Assembly (NCBI RefSeq): GCF_029893805.1 | Contig: NZ_JARXYP010000002.1 | Coordinates: 5,580,001-5,644,000, forward strand | Direction of reading: 5' to 3' | Origin: Streptomyces sp. SAI-135 | GTDB lineage: Bacteria > Actinomycetota > Actinomycetes > Streptomycetales > Streptomycetaceae | DNA length: 64,000 nucleotides | Shown: piece by piece, positions 25,076 through 33,710 of the stretch | Layout: each line of letters opens with the position of its first letter | Position numbering within the stretch: position 1 is the first letter of the stretch | Program-made: the position numbers and the translations under genes | Notes under the pieces: generated by a model | What the model was told of the DNA's origin: nothing | The model's input: only the letters and a program-made list of their open reading frames with translations | The model's database searches: none

Positions 25076-26634
25076 GGCAGCGGGTCTATCGCCGAACCGC
25101 CCGCCGGGTGCACCTCGAAGTGCAGGTGGGGTCCGGTCGAGTTCCCGGAGTTGCCCGAGTAGGCGATGGGGTCGCCGGCCTTGACCGTCGTACCGGAGGC
25201 GACGCGGTAGCTGGAGAGGTGGCAGTACCACGTCTCCGTGCCGTCCTTCGCCGTCACGACCATCATGTTGCCGTACGCGCTGTTCCACTGCGTCCGCACG
25301 GTGCCGTCGGTCGCGGCCATCACCGTCGTGCCGTACGACACCGGGAAGTCGATGCCGGTGTGGACGGACATCCAGTTGACGCCGGACTGGCCGTAGTAGG
25401 CGCTGAGCCCGCGCTGCGCGACCGGAAGCGCGAACTTCGGGCGCAGCCGCTCCTTGCGGGCCGCCTCCTCCGCCGCCTTCTTCTTCTCGGCCACCTGCTG
25501 GGCCTTGAGGTCGATGCGTTCCTGCGTACGGCTGGCCCGGTCGGCGAAGTCGTCGGCACCGGCCGAGAGGCTCTCGAGCTGGGTGTCCAGCTTGTTGTTC
25601 GCGACGGACGGCTTGACGGCGCTGGTGTCCGCGAGGGTCGTCGAGGTGTCCTTGTCGTCGCCGGTCAACGTGCCGACCGAGGCGGCGGCGATCCCGGCGA
25701 CCCCCATGACGCACGCCGAGGGCACGGCGATCGTCAGCAGCGCGGAGCGCTTGGCGGGCATACGGCGGCGGGAGCGGTTGGCGTTGCGCGCGGCGACGCG
25801 GGAGCCGGGGGCGGGCGCCGGCGCCTGAGGCGGCTCCTCCTGGTCGTCCAGGAGCGGGGCTTCGGCGTCGTGGACGGCGGGCATCTCGCCGGTGGCCGTG
25901 GTGGCGGAGGTGTCCGGGTCGGCGTGCAACTCGCCGTCGTGCGAGGTGTGCTCCGCGTAGGCGTCGCCGTAAGGATTCGCCTCGCCGTACGCGTGGCTCT
26001 CGTCGTAGGCGTGGGTTTCGTCGTACGCCTGGCTCTCGTCGTACCTGGCCTGCTCGAAGGTGGCCGTCTGCTGCTGGTCGGCCGCCGTGCCGTCGGAGTT
26101 CCACTGCGTGGCGTCGTACGCCCCGGTGTCGAAGCTCTGGGTGCCCCATTCCCACTGCTGGGTCTGGTCGGCCGGGACCGCGGACACGTCCGGCTGGTGC
26201 CAGGAGCTCGCGTCCCACTGCCCGGAGTGGTCGACGCTGCCGCCCTGCGGCGGGATCGCGGCGAGCTGCTGGTGGTCGGCGCCCCACTGCGCGGTGTCGT
26301 ACGCGCCGGTGTCGTAGGCGGCGTGGTGCTGCGCCGCGTACATGTCGTAGTTCAGGGTCTGGTGACCGCCGGTGGTCCACGTCGAGGCGTCGTACGAACC
26401 GGTCGCGTCGCCCGGCATGTTGCCGAAGAGCGGGTCGGTCTCGAAGGTGCCGGTGGTGTGCGCACCGCCGTCCGGGGTACCCGCGGTGCTGAAACCGGTG
26501 GCGTCGTAGCCGCCGTACGTGGTGAAGTCGCCGTACTGGGCTTCCTGGGTGCCGTACGACGCGTAGTGCGACGAGTCGGCGTCGGAAGCCGGAGCCGGGG
26601 TGGTCATTGTCCCCGACGGGTGACGGTCGTTCAC
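25042..26634 (-). CDS. M23 family metallopeptidase (LytM-like) membrane protein
   Basis: 530 residues from GTG 26634. The first 270 residues are low-complexity, rich in Tyr, Asp, Ala, His and Gln, with imperfect repeats such as YDETHAYDESHAYGEANPY. One membrane anchor (LLTIAVPSACVMGVAGIAAA) and a coiled coil precede the C-terminal M23 domain. Zinc ligands are H425 and D429 (HTGIDFP) and the second His of HLH (503-505, GPHLHFEVH). The enzyme would cut peptide cross-links on the outer face while the acidic N-terminus stays in the cytoplasm. Its stop lies within a tandem duplication. An internal ATG (MTTPAPAS) is an alternative start. Confidence 0.9.
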   Translation of the reverse strand: MNDRHPSGTMTTPAPASDADSSHYASYGTQEAQYGDFTTYGGYDATGFSTAGTPDGGAHTTGTFETDPLFGNMPGDATGSYDASTWTTGGHQTLNYDMYAAQHHAAYDTGAYDTAQWGADHQQLAAIPPQGGSVDHSGQWDASSWHQPDVSAVPADQTQQWEWGTQSFDTGAYDATQWNSDGTAADQQQTATFEQARYDESQAYDETHAYDESHAYGEANPYGDAYAEHTSHDGELHADPDTSATTATGEMPAVHDAEAPLLDDQEEPPQAPAPAPGSRVAARNANRSRRRMPAKRSALLTIAVPSACVMGVAGIAAASVGTLTGDDKDTSTTLADTSAVKPSVANNKLDTQLESLSAGADDFADRASRTQERIDLKAQQVAEKKKAAEEAARKERLRPKFALPVAQRGLSAYYGQSGVNWMSVHTGIDFPVSYGTTVMAATDGTVRTQWNSAYGNMMVVTAKDGTETWYCHLSSYRVASGTTVKAGDPIAYSGNSGNSTGPHLHFEVHPAGGSAIDPLPWLRSHGLDPT

Positions 26635-26910
26635 CAACTTCTCTTTCGCCTCGACAACAGGGGCTGCCAGAGCAGTGCGGCGACTGTACCCGGCGGTACG
26701 CGGGCGCGACAATCTTCAACTGGTTTCGGGCGCGCAGGAAACGGGCATTCGGCCGTGTTTCGGAGGACTGCGGGCGCGACCTTGGCTCTGTGTTCGAAGT
26801 CTGTTCGATGCCGGAACGCGGTTCCCGGGCTCTCCGCGCGTTGTCGGCGGCCTGTGGGGCGAGCTCCCGGCCGCCTGCGTCCGGGCGGTGCCGGGGGTCC
26901 GATACGACCG

Positions 26911-27780
26911 TTACGCCACGGTCAGTCCGCCCGCGCGGCCGGCCGTCTCCTCCCCGGGCCGTGCGGTGTCGAGCACCTGGCGTATGCCGGTCGCCACGGC
27001 GGGATGCACCGGCAGGGCGAGATGTCCGATCCCGCTCACCCGGACGTTCTCCGCCAGCAGGTCCTCGTGGTCGATGCAGGCGGTCTCCAGGGGGTCCATC
27101 AGGTGGTCGAGGTCGCTCCAGAAGCTGACGAAGTGCGTACGGCAGCCCGGGGCCGGCCGAGTGAGCTCCTCGAGCAACTCCGAGCCGGGGCGCATCTGGC
27201 GCACGATCGGGTGTGCGTTGGCCAGCGGCACCACCCGGGTGCCGGAGTGCGGGGTGCCGAGCGTCACCAGCGTGCGGACCCGGGCGTCGCCGCCGAGGCG
27301 CTGCACGTAGTACCGCGCGATCAGGCCGCCGAGGCTGTGCCCGACGACATCGACCCGCTCGCTGCCCGTGCGCTCGCAGATTCCCTCTATGTGGCGGCCC
27401 AGCAGCTCCGCCGCGGCCCGGATGTCACAGGTCAGCGGGGAGTAGTTGAGCGACTCGATCTGCTGCCTGCCGTGCTGGGCGAGACTGCGGCGCAGGAGGA
27501 CGAAGACCGAGCGGTTGTCGATGAAGCCGTGCAGGAGAACCACCGGCGGCTTGGCCTCGGTCGGCAGCTGCGAGGCGCCGTCCTCTGCCGCGGGGAGCGG
27601 GGACACGGGGAAGCGGCGCTCCTGGGTGATGCCGGACGGGTACAGGAGGAGATGTCCCGCGAGGATCGCGATCTCGAGCGCGGTCGCCTTCAGGAGAGCC
27701 AGGGAGAGTCCCGCCAGCCTGCCGGGAAGCAGACGCTGGCAGAGCGGGAGAAGGGGCAGCGCCGCCTTGGTGACCTTCAT
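26911..27780 (-). CDS. Alpha/beta-hydrolase, triacylglycerol-lipase-like
   Basis: 289 residues. The oxyanion loop is VVLLHGFIDNRSVF (HG at 84-85), the nucleophile is S149 in VVGHSLGGLIARYY, and TLGTPHSGTR follows, a common pattern of bacterial lipases of the LipA/PGAP1-like type. The catalytic Asp and His are probably in FWSDLDHLMDP and GIGHLALPVHP. The N-terminal 48 residues are hydrophobic (two spans) and lack a cleavage site, so it is probably membrane-anchored. A GGAGG ribosome site precedes ATG 27780. Confidence 0.82.
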   Translation of the reverse strand: MKVTKAALPLLPLCQRLLPGRLAGLSLALLKATALEIAILAGHLLLYPSGITQERRFPVSPLPAAEDGASQLPTEAKPPVVLLHGFIDNRSVFVLLRRSLAQHGRQQIESLNYSPLTCDIRAAAELLGRHIEGICERTGSERVDVVGHSLGGLIARYYVQRLGGDARVRTLVTLGTPHSGTRVVPLANAHPIVRQMRPGSELLEELTRPAPGCRTHFVSFWSDLDHLMDPLETACIDHEDLLAENVRVSGIGHLALPVHPAVATGIRQVLDTARPGEETAGRAGGLTVA

Positions 27781-28341
27781 GGCCGACCTCCTGTCGGCAC
27801 ACGGGAGGACGGCTCCGTCCCCCGTGTGCGCTCATGGGGAGTCGCGGCGAAGGTCGTCGACGCCGGCGTGGCGCGAGTGGGGCGCGGGGGATGGGTACGG
27901 CGGTCGGCGCTGGGTTCCGGGGTCGCCGGACGGGCCGGCGGAACTGACGGAACCGGTGGTGCGGGCGACGCCGACGATGCCGGTGCTTGATCCGGTCGTA
28001 TCGGTGGTGCCGATGGTGCTCGTGGTGCTGGTGGTGCGCCGGTGACGTGACGAGCCGCCCTGTCGGCGTGGCGACGAGGCTCCCCGCTGTCGTGCCTTAC
28101 CTGTCCTACGTGCCCTTCGTGCCGTCGCCGGCGCGCCGCGCCACCGGTGCGCGCGGTCTGCGGCGCGGCGGTGCGGCGACCTCGTTGCGGCTCCCGAACG
28201 GGTCCCATCATGTGATTTCCCCCTCGGTGCCTGATGCGAAACTGCATGGGTGCGAGATGGCGGCGATAACGTTCGTTCACATTCCCGGTCTGTGCGGTAC
28301 TAGTCGGTAGGAATGCACGCAGTCGGTTCATGGAGGCAGTG
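27781..28341. other. Intergenic region without a supported gene
   Basis: 561 bases between the lipase-like gene and icmB, which diverge. Both strands are open in several frames, but third-position base use is not that of streptomycete coding DNA. A stretch near 27960-28040 is made of CAC/CCA-type triplet runs. The lower-GC part around 28200-28310 probably holds the icmB promoter. Confidence 0.5.
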
Positions 28342-28758
28342 ATGGGTGTGACAGCCGGTCCGATCCGCGTGGTGGTGGCCAAGCCGGGGCTCGACGGTCA
28401 TGACCGTGGCGCCAAGGTGATCGCGAGGGCGCTGCGTGACGCGGGCATGGAGGTCATCTACACCGGCCTCCACCAGACTCCCGAGCAGATCGTCGACACG
28501 GCGATCCAGGAGGACGCCGACGCGATCGGGCTCTCCATCCTCTCCGGCGCCCACAACACGTTGTTCGCCGCGGTGATCGACCTGCTCAGGGAGCGGGAGG
28601 CCGAGGACATCCTGGTGTTCGGCGGCGGGATCATCCCCGAGGCGGACATTCCCCCGCTGAAGGAGAAGGGGGTCGCGGAGATCTTCACGCCGGGGGCGAC
28701 GACCCAGTCGATCGTGGACTGGGTCCGGGAGAACGTACGGCAGCCTGCGGGGGCGTAG
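28342..28758 (+). CDS. icmB: Isobutyryl-CoA mutase small subunit (cobalamin-binding)
   Basis: 138 residues, a single B12-binding domain. The cobalamin signature DxHxxG is D18-G23 (DGHDRG; H20 would coordinate cobalt), followed by SILSG and GGGIIP. The size equals the separate small subunit IcmB of isobutyryl-CoA mutase, which pairs with a large IcmA encoded elsewhere to interconvert isobutyryl- and n-butyryl-CoA, a link between valine breakdown and polyketide precursors. ATG 28342 was chosen because GGAGG (28332-28336) sits 5 bases before it; ATG 28330 overlaps that site. A methylmalonyl-CoA mutase-related role cannot be excluded. Confidence 0.88.
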   Translation: MGVTAGPIRVVVAKPGLDGHDRGAKVIARALRDAGMEVIYTGLHQTPEQIVDTAIQEDADAIGLSILSGAHNTLFAAVIDLLREREAEDILVFGGGIIPEADIPPLKEKGVAEIFTPGATTQSIVDWVRENVRQPAGA

Positions 28759-28950
28759 GGGCGGGGTGCCTCTGTCTGGTGCCTGGAGGGTCGAGGTCAG
28801 TGCGGGGTGCGGGCTGGGCGGGGGCCGGTGACGCGGTTCCTGCGCCCGGGCGCGGGCCCCGCCCGGTCGGCGGGCGGCGGGCACGGCGGGTGCGGCGGGC
28901 ACGGTGAGTGTGGCGGGCGGGCACCGACCGCCTGCGCGCCGAACGTTCAG

Positions 28951-28995
28951 GCACCGACTGCTCACGCACCGACTGCTCACGCACCGACCGCTCGT
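28951..28995. repeat. 15-bp tandem repeat, three copies
   Basis: Units GCACCGACTGCTCAC at 28951-28965 and 28966-28980 and a diverged third at 28981-28995, just beyond the 3' end of the DUF5691 gene. Confidence 0.85.
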
Positions 28996-29008
28996 GCACG
29001 GCACCCGA

Positions 29009-30614
29009 CTACGCGCCCCGCAACTCCTCCGCCATCGCCGCCCGCAACCGCAGGGTCGTCACCAAGCGCTGGAACGCCTCCGCCCAGTAACCGCCCGCCC
29101 CCGGACTGGCGTCCTCCCCCTCGTCGGGCACCGCCATCAGCCCCTCCAGGCGCCCGGCTTCGGCCGGATCGAGACACCGCTCCGCCAGCCCCATCACCCC
29201 GCTGAAACTCCACGGATAGCTCCCCGCGTCCCGGGCGATGTTGAGCGCGTCGACCACCGCCCGCCCGAGCGGCGCGGACCACGGCACTCTGCACACCCCC
29301 AGCAGCTGAAACGCCTCCGACAACCCGTGCGTCGCGATGAACCCGGCGACCCATTCGGCCCGCTCGGCGGAGTCGAGCGTGTCCAGCAGCTTGGCCCGCT
29401 CCGCCAGCGACACCGCCCCAGGCCCCCCGGCCTCCGGCGCCGCGGGCGTCCCGAGCAGCGCCCGGGCCCATCCGGCGTCCCGCTGCCGTACGGCCGGCCC
29501 GGCACCAGGCCGCGTGCAGGTCGTTCCGCCAGTCGTCCGCCACCGGCAGCGCCACGATCTCCGCCGGCGTGCGCCCGCCGAGCCGCCCCGGCCACCCGCC
29601 CAACGGCGCGGCCTCCACCAACTGCCCGAACCACCACGACCGTTGCCCCCGCCCCGACGGAGCCTTCGCCACGACGCCGTCGCGCTCCATGCCCGAGTCG
29701 CACTCGTGCGGCGCCTCGACGACGATCGTCGGCGTGTCCCGGGTGTGGTCGAGGGCCACGCACGCCCCGGCCCTGACCGCCATCCGCGCGGCCAGCGCCG
29801 ACCCCGGCAGCGCGGACAGCAACTCCGCCGCCGTGGCCCGCACATTGCGGCTCCGGTCGGCCAGCGCCTGCTCCAGGAACGGCTCGTCGTCCGGGCCCAG
29901 CCCGGTCCGCAGCGAGTCGAGGAACATCAGCCGGTCCTCGGCCCGCTCGGTCGCCCACGTCCTCGCGAGCAGTTCCCGCGCGGCGGCGGGCTCCCGGGCA
30001 CGTATCGCCGCCAGGAGTGCCACCCGCTCGGCGAACAGTCCCTCCTCCCAGAGGAGGTGGATGCCCGCGGTGTCCTGCGGCGACGGCAGCGCCGCTCCGC
30101 CGCCGGGGGTCGCCCGCAGGGCGAACCGCCAGTCGGGGTTCAGCCGGGCGAGCCAGGTGGCACGCGAGCCCGCGAACGCCAGCGCCGCAGGTCGCAGATC
30201 CGTCCGCCCCCGGGCCGCGTCCAGCAGTGCGGGCAGCAGCTGCGGGGGCGCCGCATAACCGCGGTCGTTCGCCGCCGCGAGCCACTGCGGGAGCAGCTCC
30301 ATCAGATCCGGTGCCGTCCCCCTGCGGCCGGCGCCACCCGCGCCCGGCCGGTCGGCGAGCAGCATCGCGAGCCGGCGGGCCGCCGCCGCGGGCAGTGGCG
30401 GGCGCGGGTCCTCCGGCGCCGGCTGCGGCCGCTGTGCCGCGCGCGTGGGCCTGAGCCCGGCCCGCCGCCGTACGGTCTCCACGGCCGCCGCGTCCAGCAA
30501 CGCCACTGGCGCCTCGGGCCCGGGCTCTACCCCGGGCGGCGTACGGCGCGCGGTGCCGAGCAGGGCCGAGGTGACGAGCTCCTCCCAGGCGTCCGGTGCG
30601 GAGGTCCTGTCCAT
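29009..30614 (-). pseudogene. DUF5691 family gene, broken by a one-base frameshift
   Basis: Starts at ATG 30614 behind GGAAAGGA. The first frame reads normal protein down to DDWRNDLHAAWCRA, then turns into low-sense Gly/Arg sequence. From the same point the next frame continues with AVRQRDAGWARALLG and a conserved-looking end at 29009. Removing one base from the GC-rich run at 29491-29503 would join the halves to about 534 residues. The break is either a true mutation or a sequencing error. DUF5691 proteins have no known reaction. The gene follows the SWIM gene by 41 bases and belongs to the AAA/VWA cluster. Confidence 0.8.
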
Positions 30615-30655
30615 GCGGTTCCTTTCCGTCCGGTCGATTACTGGGCCGGTTCCGT

Positions 30656-32011
30656 TCAGCACAGTTGCACCGCCTCGCCCGGGCCCTCGGGCCATGCGGT
30701 CAGCGGGGTGAAGCCGCGGTGACCGCACTCGCCGAAGACCTTCACCGGAGCCCCGCCCGAGAGCGCGACCAGGCGCCACAGACCCGGGCGTGAGCGGGCG
30801 GAGGCGGTGAGCGGCAGGGCCGAGTCGCCCTCGGCGTCGGCCAGCTGCCAGGAGTCCCCGTCCGGGGCCGGTATCACCCGGTCCAGGGTCACCGGCACGG
30901 AGTCGAGCCACGGGTCGTCCCGCAGTGCCTCGCCGTAGCGGGCGGCCGCCTGGTCGGTCGTCACTCCCGGCGGGCGCGTCACCGAGGGCGCGGGCGGCGC
31001 GAACCGCTCGCCGAGTGCCGCCCGCACCTGACCGGTACCGGGATAGGCGGACACCTCCGCCTCCAGCTCCAGCCCCACCGGCAGGGCCAGTTCGGGGGCG
31101 CGTCCGGCGGCGCCGTAGGAAAGGAGCAGGGCGGTGCGGCCCGAGTCCGTGCCGTGCAGCCAGATCCGGCGGGTCGTCAGACGGGCGTCCGCCGTGTCGT
31201 ACTGGGCCAGGACCAGCCAGCGGTCCCGTATCGCAGGGCCGTCCGCCGATGCCGGCAGGCCGATCCGGGAACGGACCGTCGACGCGAGGCCGTCCGGCAG
31301 CCGCTCACGGCGCAGCCAGCCCCGGTCGAGGAGATGGACGAGAGCGCACTCCTCCAGCAGCCGCACCGGCCAGCCCGGACCGGACGACGGGATGGACCCC
31401 AACTCCCGCACCCGGCCGGCGAGTCCCGGAGCCTGGGCGTCGACCATGCGGGCGGCCGTCTCCTCCCACATGCCGTAGCCCGCCTGCTCCGCCCCCGCCA
31501 GACCGCCGCGCAGCAGATCCGCCAGCCGCTGCTCCAGCTCCGTGGCCCCCGCGGTGATCCGCACGGCTCGGCGCTCCGCCCTGCGCCGCGCCGCCTCCGG
31601 ATCACCGGACCCGGCGGAGGAACCGCCCGCGTCCGCCGCCCGCCTCTCCTGCGCCCGCTGCCTTCTCCCCTCCATCCACTGCTCCGCCCAGTCCGGCGCC
31701 GGGCCCGGCGGCACCGCACCCTCCCCGCCCGCCCAGAGCAGCAGCAGTCCGAGCGCGTGCTTGCACGGGAACTTGCGGCTCGGGCAACTGCACTTGTACG
31801 CCGGGCCCGCGGCGTCCGCGATGTCGATGACCGTCTGATACGGCTTGCTGCCGCTGCCCTTGCACAGCCCCCACACCGTCCCCTCGTCGGAACTCCCCGC
31901 CTCGGTCCACGGCCCGGCCGCGCCGAGTTTGCTTCCGGCTTTGCGTGAGGCGGCGTCAGGAGCCAGTGCCAGCACCTGATCCGCCGTCCAGCGCACCCCC
32001 TGCTGAGTCAT
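30656..32011 (-). CDS. SWIM zinc-finger protein of the MoxR/VWA cluster
   Basis: 451 residues from ATG 32011. The SWIM zinc motif CxCxnCxH is complete: C74, C76, C83 and H85 in CSCPSRKFPCKHALG. SWIM domains bind DNA or partner proteins. The rest is helical with a C-terminal beta-rich part ending GHRGFTPLTAWPEGPGEAVQ; no enzyme motif is seen. It leads a minus-strand pair with DUF5691 and diverges from the AAA+ gene across 157 bases. The same combination (SWIM, AAA+, VWA and a DUF5682-type protein) is found in E. coli as yehQ, yehL, yehP and yehM, whose role is unknown. Confidence 0.88.
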   Translation of the reverse strand: MTQQGVRWTADQVLALAPDAASRKAGSKLGAAGPWTEAGSSDEGTVWGLCKGSGSKPYQTVIDIADAAGPAYKCSCPSRKFPCKHALGLLLLWAGGEGAVPPGPAPDWAEQWMEGRRQRAQERRAADAGGSSAGSGDPEAARRRAERRAVRITAGATELEQRLADLLRGGLAGAEQAGYGMWEETAARMVDAQAPGLAGRVRELGSIPSSGPGWPVRLLEECALVHLLDRGWLRRERLPDGLASTVRSRIGLPASADGPAIRDRWLVLAQYDTADARLTTRRIWLHGTDSGRTALLLSYGAAGRAPELALPVGLELEAEVSAYPGTGQVRAALGERFAPPAPSVTRPPGVTTDQAAARYGEALRDDPWLDSVPVTLDRVIPAPDGDSWQLADAEGDSALPLTASARSRPGLWRLVALSGGAPVKVFGECGHRGFTPLTAWPEGPGEAVQLC

Positions 32012-32031
32012 GCCATCGAAGGTAGATCCCC

Positions 32032-32112
32032 CCACTGACAATCGGCCTCGGGCCGACCGCTGCTCGGGCCCTCGCGAGCACGTTTCCGCAGGTCGGATCG
32101 CATTGTCAGTGG
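32032..32112. promoter_or_regulatory. Divergent control region with an 11-bp inverted repeat
   Basis: CCACTGACAAT (32032-32042) and ATTGTCAGTGG (32102-32112) are perfectly inverted, 59 bases apart, between the SWIM and AAA+ genes. Each copy faces its own gene and contains TTGTCA, so the copies may be the -35 boxes of two matching promoters or the two halves of a shared operator. Confidence 0.55.
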
Positions 32113-32168
32113 CGTGGTGCACGGTTGGTGACAGATCCGAACCGGCGGAGCTGGAGGGGGCCTCAGCC

Positions 32169-33299
32169 ATGTCTGTGTCCGTTGAACCGACGACCGTGGG
32201 ACCGAAGCAGGGGGAGCAGGGGGAGGCGTTGCGGCCGCATGCCGAGGACGCCTTCGCCGGTGAACTCGCCGCGCTGGCCGCGCAGGACGACCGCCCGCGC
32301 CCGGCCCGCTGGAAGCTGTCACCGTGGGCGGTGGCCACCTACCTCCTCGGCGGCACCCTGCCGGACGGCACGGTGATCACTCCGAAGTATGTGGGCCCGC
32401 GGCGCCTCGTCGAGGTCGCCGTCACCACGCTCGCCACCGACCGCGCCCTCCTGCTGCTGGGCGTGCCCGGCACCGCCAAGACCTGGGTCTCCGAGCACCT
32501 CGCCGCGGCGGTCAGCGGTGACTCGACGCTGCTCGTGCAGGGCACGGCGGGCACGCCCGAGGAGGCGATCCGGTACGGCTGGAACTACGCACAGCTCCTC
32601 GCCAACGGTCCGAGCCGTGACGCCCTCGTGCCGAGTCCGGTGATGCGGGCCATGGCGGAGGGGATGACGGCGCGGGTGGAGGAGCTGACCCGGATCCCGG
32701 CCGACGTGCAGGACACGCTCATCACGATCCTGTCCGAGAAGACGCTGCCGATACCGGAGCTGGGCTCGGAGGTGCAGGCAGTCCGCGGCTTCAACCTCAT
32801 CGCCACGGCCAACGACCGCGACCGCGGGGTCAACGACCTTTCCAGCGCCCTGCGCCGCCGCTTCAACACGGTCGTGCTGCCGCTGCCGGAGAGCGTGGAG
32901 GCCGAGGTCGACATCGTCTCGCGCCGCGTCGACCAGATCGGCCGCTCGCTGGACCTGCCGGAAGCACCCGACGGCATCGCCGAGATCCGCCGTGTCGTGA
33001 CCGTCTTCCGCGAGCTGCGCGACGGGGTGACGTCCGACGGCCGCACCAAGCTCAAGTCACCCAGCGGCACGCTGTCGACGGCCGAGGCGATCTCCGTCGT
33101 CACCAACGGGCTCGCCCTGGCAGCCCACTTCGGTGACGGCGTCCTGCGCGCCGGGGACGTGGCCGCGGGCATCCTCGGCGCGGTCGTCCGCGATCCGGCC
33201 GCCGACCGGGTCATCTGGCAGGAGTACCTGGAGGCGGTCGTCCGCGAGCGGGACGGCTGGAAGGACTTCTACCGGGCGTGCCGGGAGGTGAGCGCGTGA
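32169..33299 (+). CDS. MoxR-type AAA+ ATPase
   Basis: 376 residues from ATG 32169. Walker A is GVPGTAKT (98-105). The Walker B position carries ARVEELTRIP (E171, E172) where MoxR proteins usually have a DE pair, so the first acidic residue is changed. Sensor 1 is IATANDRD (N215) and the arginine finger lies in SSALRRRF (229-231). MoxR ATPases act as chaperones that remodel or load metal into partner proteins, usually with a VWA protein, and a VWA gene lies downstream. It begins the plus-strand arm of the cluster. Confidence 0.9.
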   Translation: MSVSVEPTTVGPKQGEQGEALRPHAEDAFAGELAALAAQDDRPRPARWKLSPWAVATYLLGGTLPDGTVITPKYVGPRRLVEVAVTTLATDRALLLLGVPGTAKTWVSEHLAAAVSGDSTLLVQGTAGTPEEAIRYGWNYAQLLANGPSRDALVPSPVMRAMAEGMTARVEELTRIPADVQDTLITILSEKTLPIPELGSEVQAVRGFNLIATANDRDRGVNDLSSALRRRFNTVVLPLPESVEAEVDIVSRRVDQIGRSLDLPEAPDGIAEIRRVVTVFRELRDGVTSDGRTKLKSPSGTLSTAEAISVVTNGLALAAHFGDGVLRAGDVAAGILGAVVRDPAADRVIWQEYLEAVVRERDGWKDFYRACREVSA

Positions 33300-33710
33300 G
33301 CGATGGCTAGGGGGGCGGGCGTGCGTGAGTGACGGCCTGCGGTTCGCGCGGATGGGCGGGGGCGAGGTGGCGGCCGGTTCGGGCGGGCTGACAGGGGTGA
33401 GATGGCGGTCGGGTTCGGGCGGGCTGCCGGGGGCCGGGGGCGGGGCCCGGGGGAGGCCGGTAGGGGCGCGAGGTCGGTCGGGCCCGGGGTGGAGACCGGG
33501 CGGGCCGACGGGTGCGGGCGGTGGGCCGGGGGAGCACGGGGCGCCGGACCGGACCGGGGCGCCCGTGGGCTGGGCGAGGGCGGTCGAAGCGTGCGGCGAC
33601 GGCGGAGACGAGGAGGACGGTCGTGACTGGTGTCGAGTGGAGCGGCGGCAACGGGACCGGACGGGGCGGCGAGGACGACTCCAAGTGGCCCCGGAGGGGA
33701 AGCGGACGGC
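33300..33710. other. Low-complexity spacer between the AAA+ and DUF5682 genes
   Basis: 410 bases, extremely G-rich on the plus strand. A Gly/Arg-rich frame of 129 codons (33325-33714, GTG start) ends in a GTGA overlap with the DUF5682 start. A 34-codon frame from GTG 33623 has a well-placed AGGAGG (33611-33616) and ends at 33727. Neither has a recognisable domain; either could serve as a coupling frame for DUF5682 translation. Confidence 0.4.

Noticed and set aside
27777..28382. 201-codon minus-strand frame ending in an ATGA overlap with the lipase gene
   Set aside because: Arg/Pro-rich, third positions not GC-biased, no ribosome site; the overlap is probably chance.
28951..28995. Short repeats considered as a CRISPR array (also 41167-41238 and 62620-62712)
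   Set aside because: Units are contiguous without unique spacers and no cas genes are near; they are simple tandem repeats.
29009..30614. Programmed frameshifting in DUF5691
   Set aside because: No slippery heptamer or downstream pseudoknot is evident at 29491-29503; mutation or sequence error is simpler.
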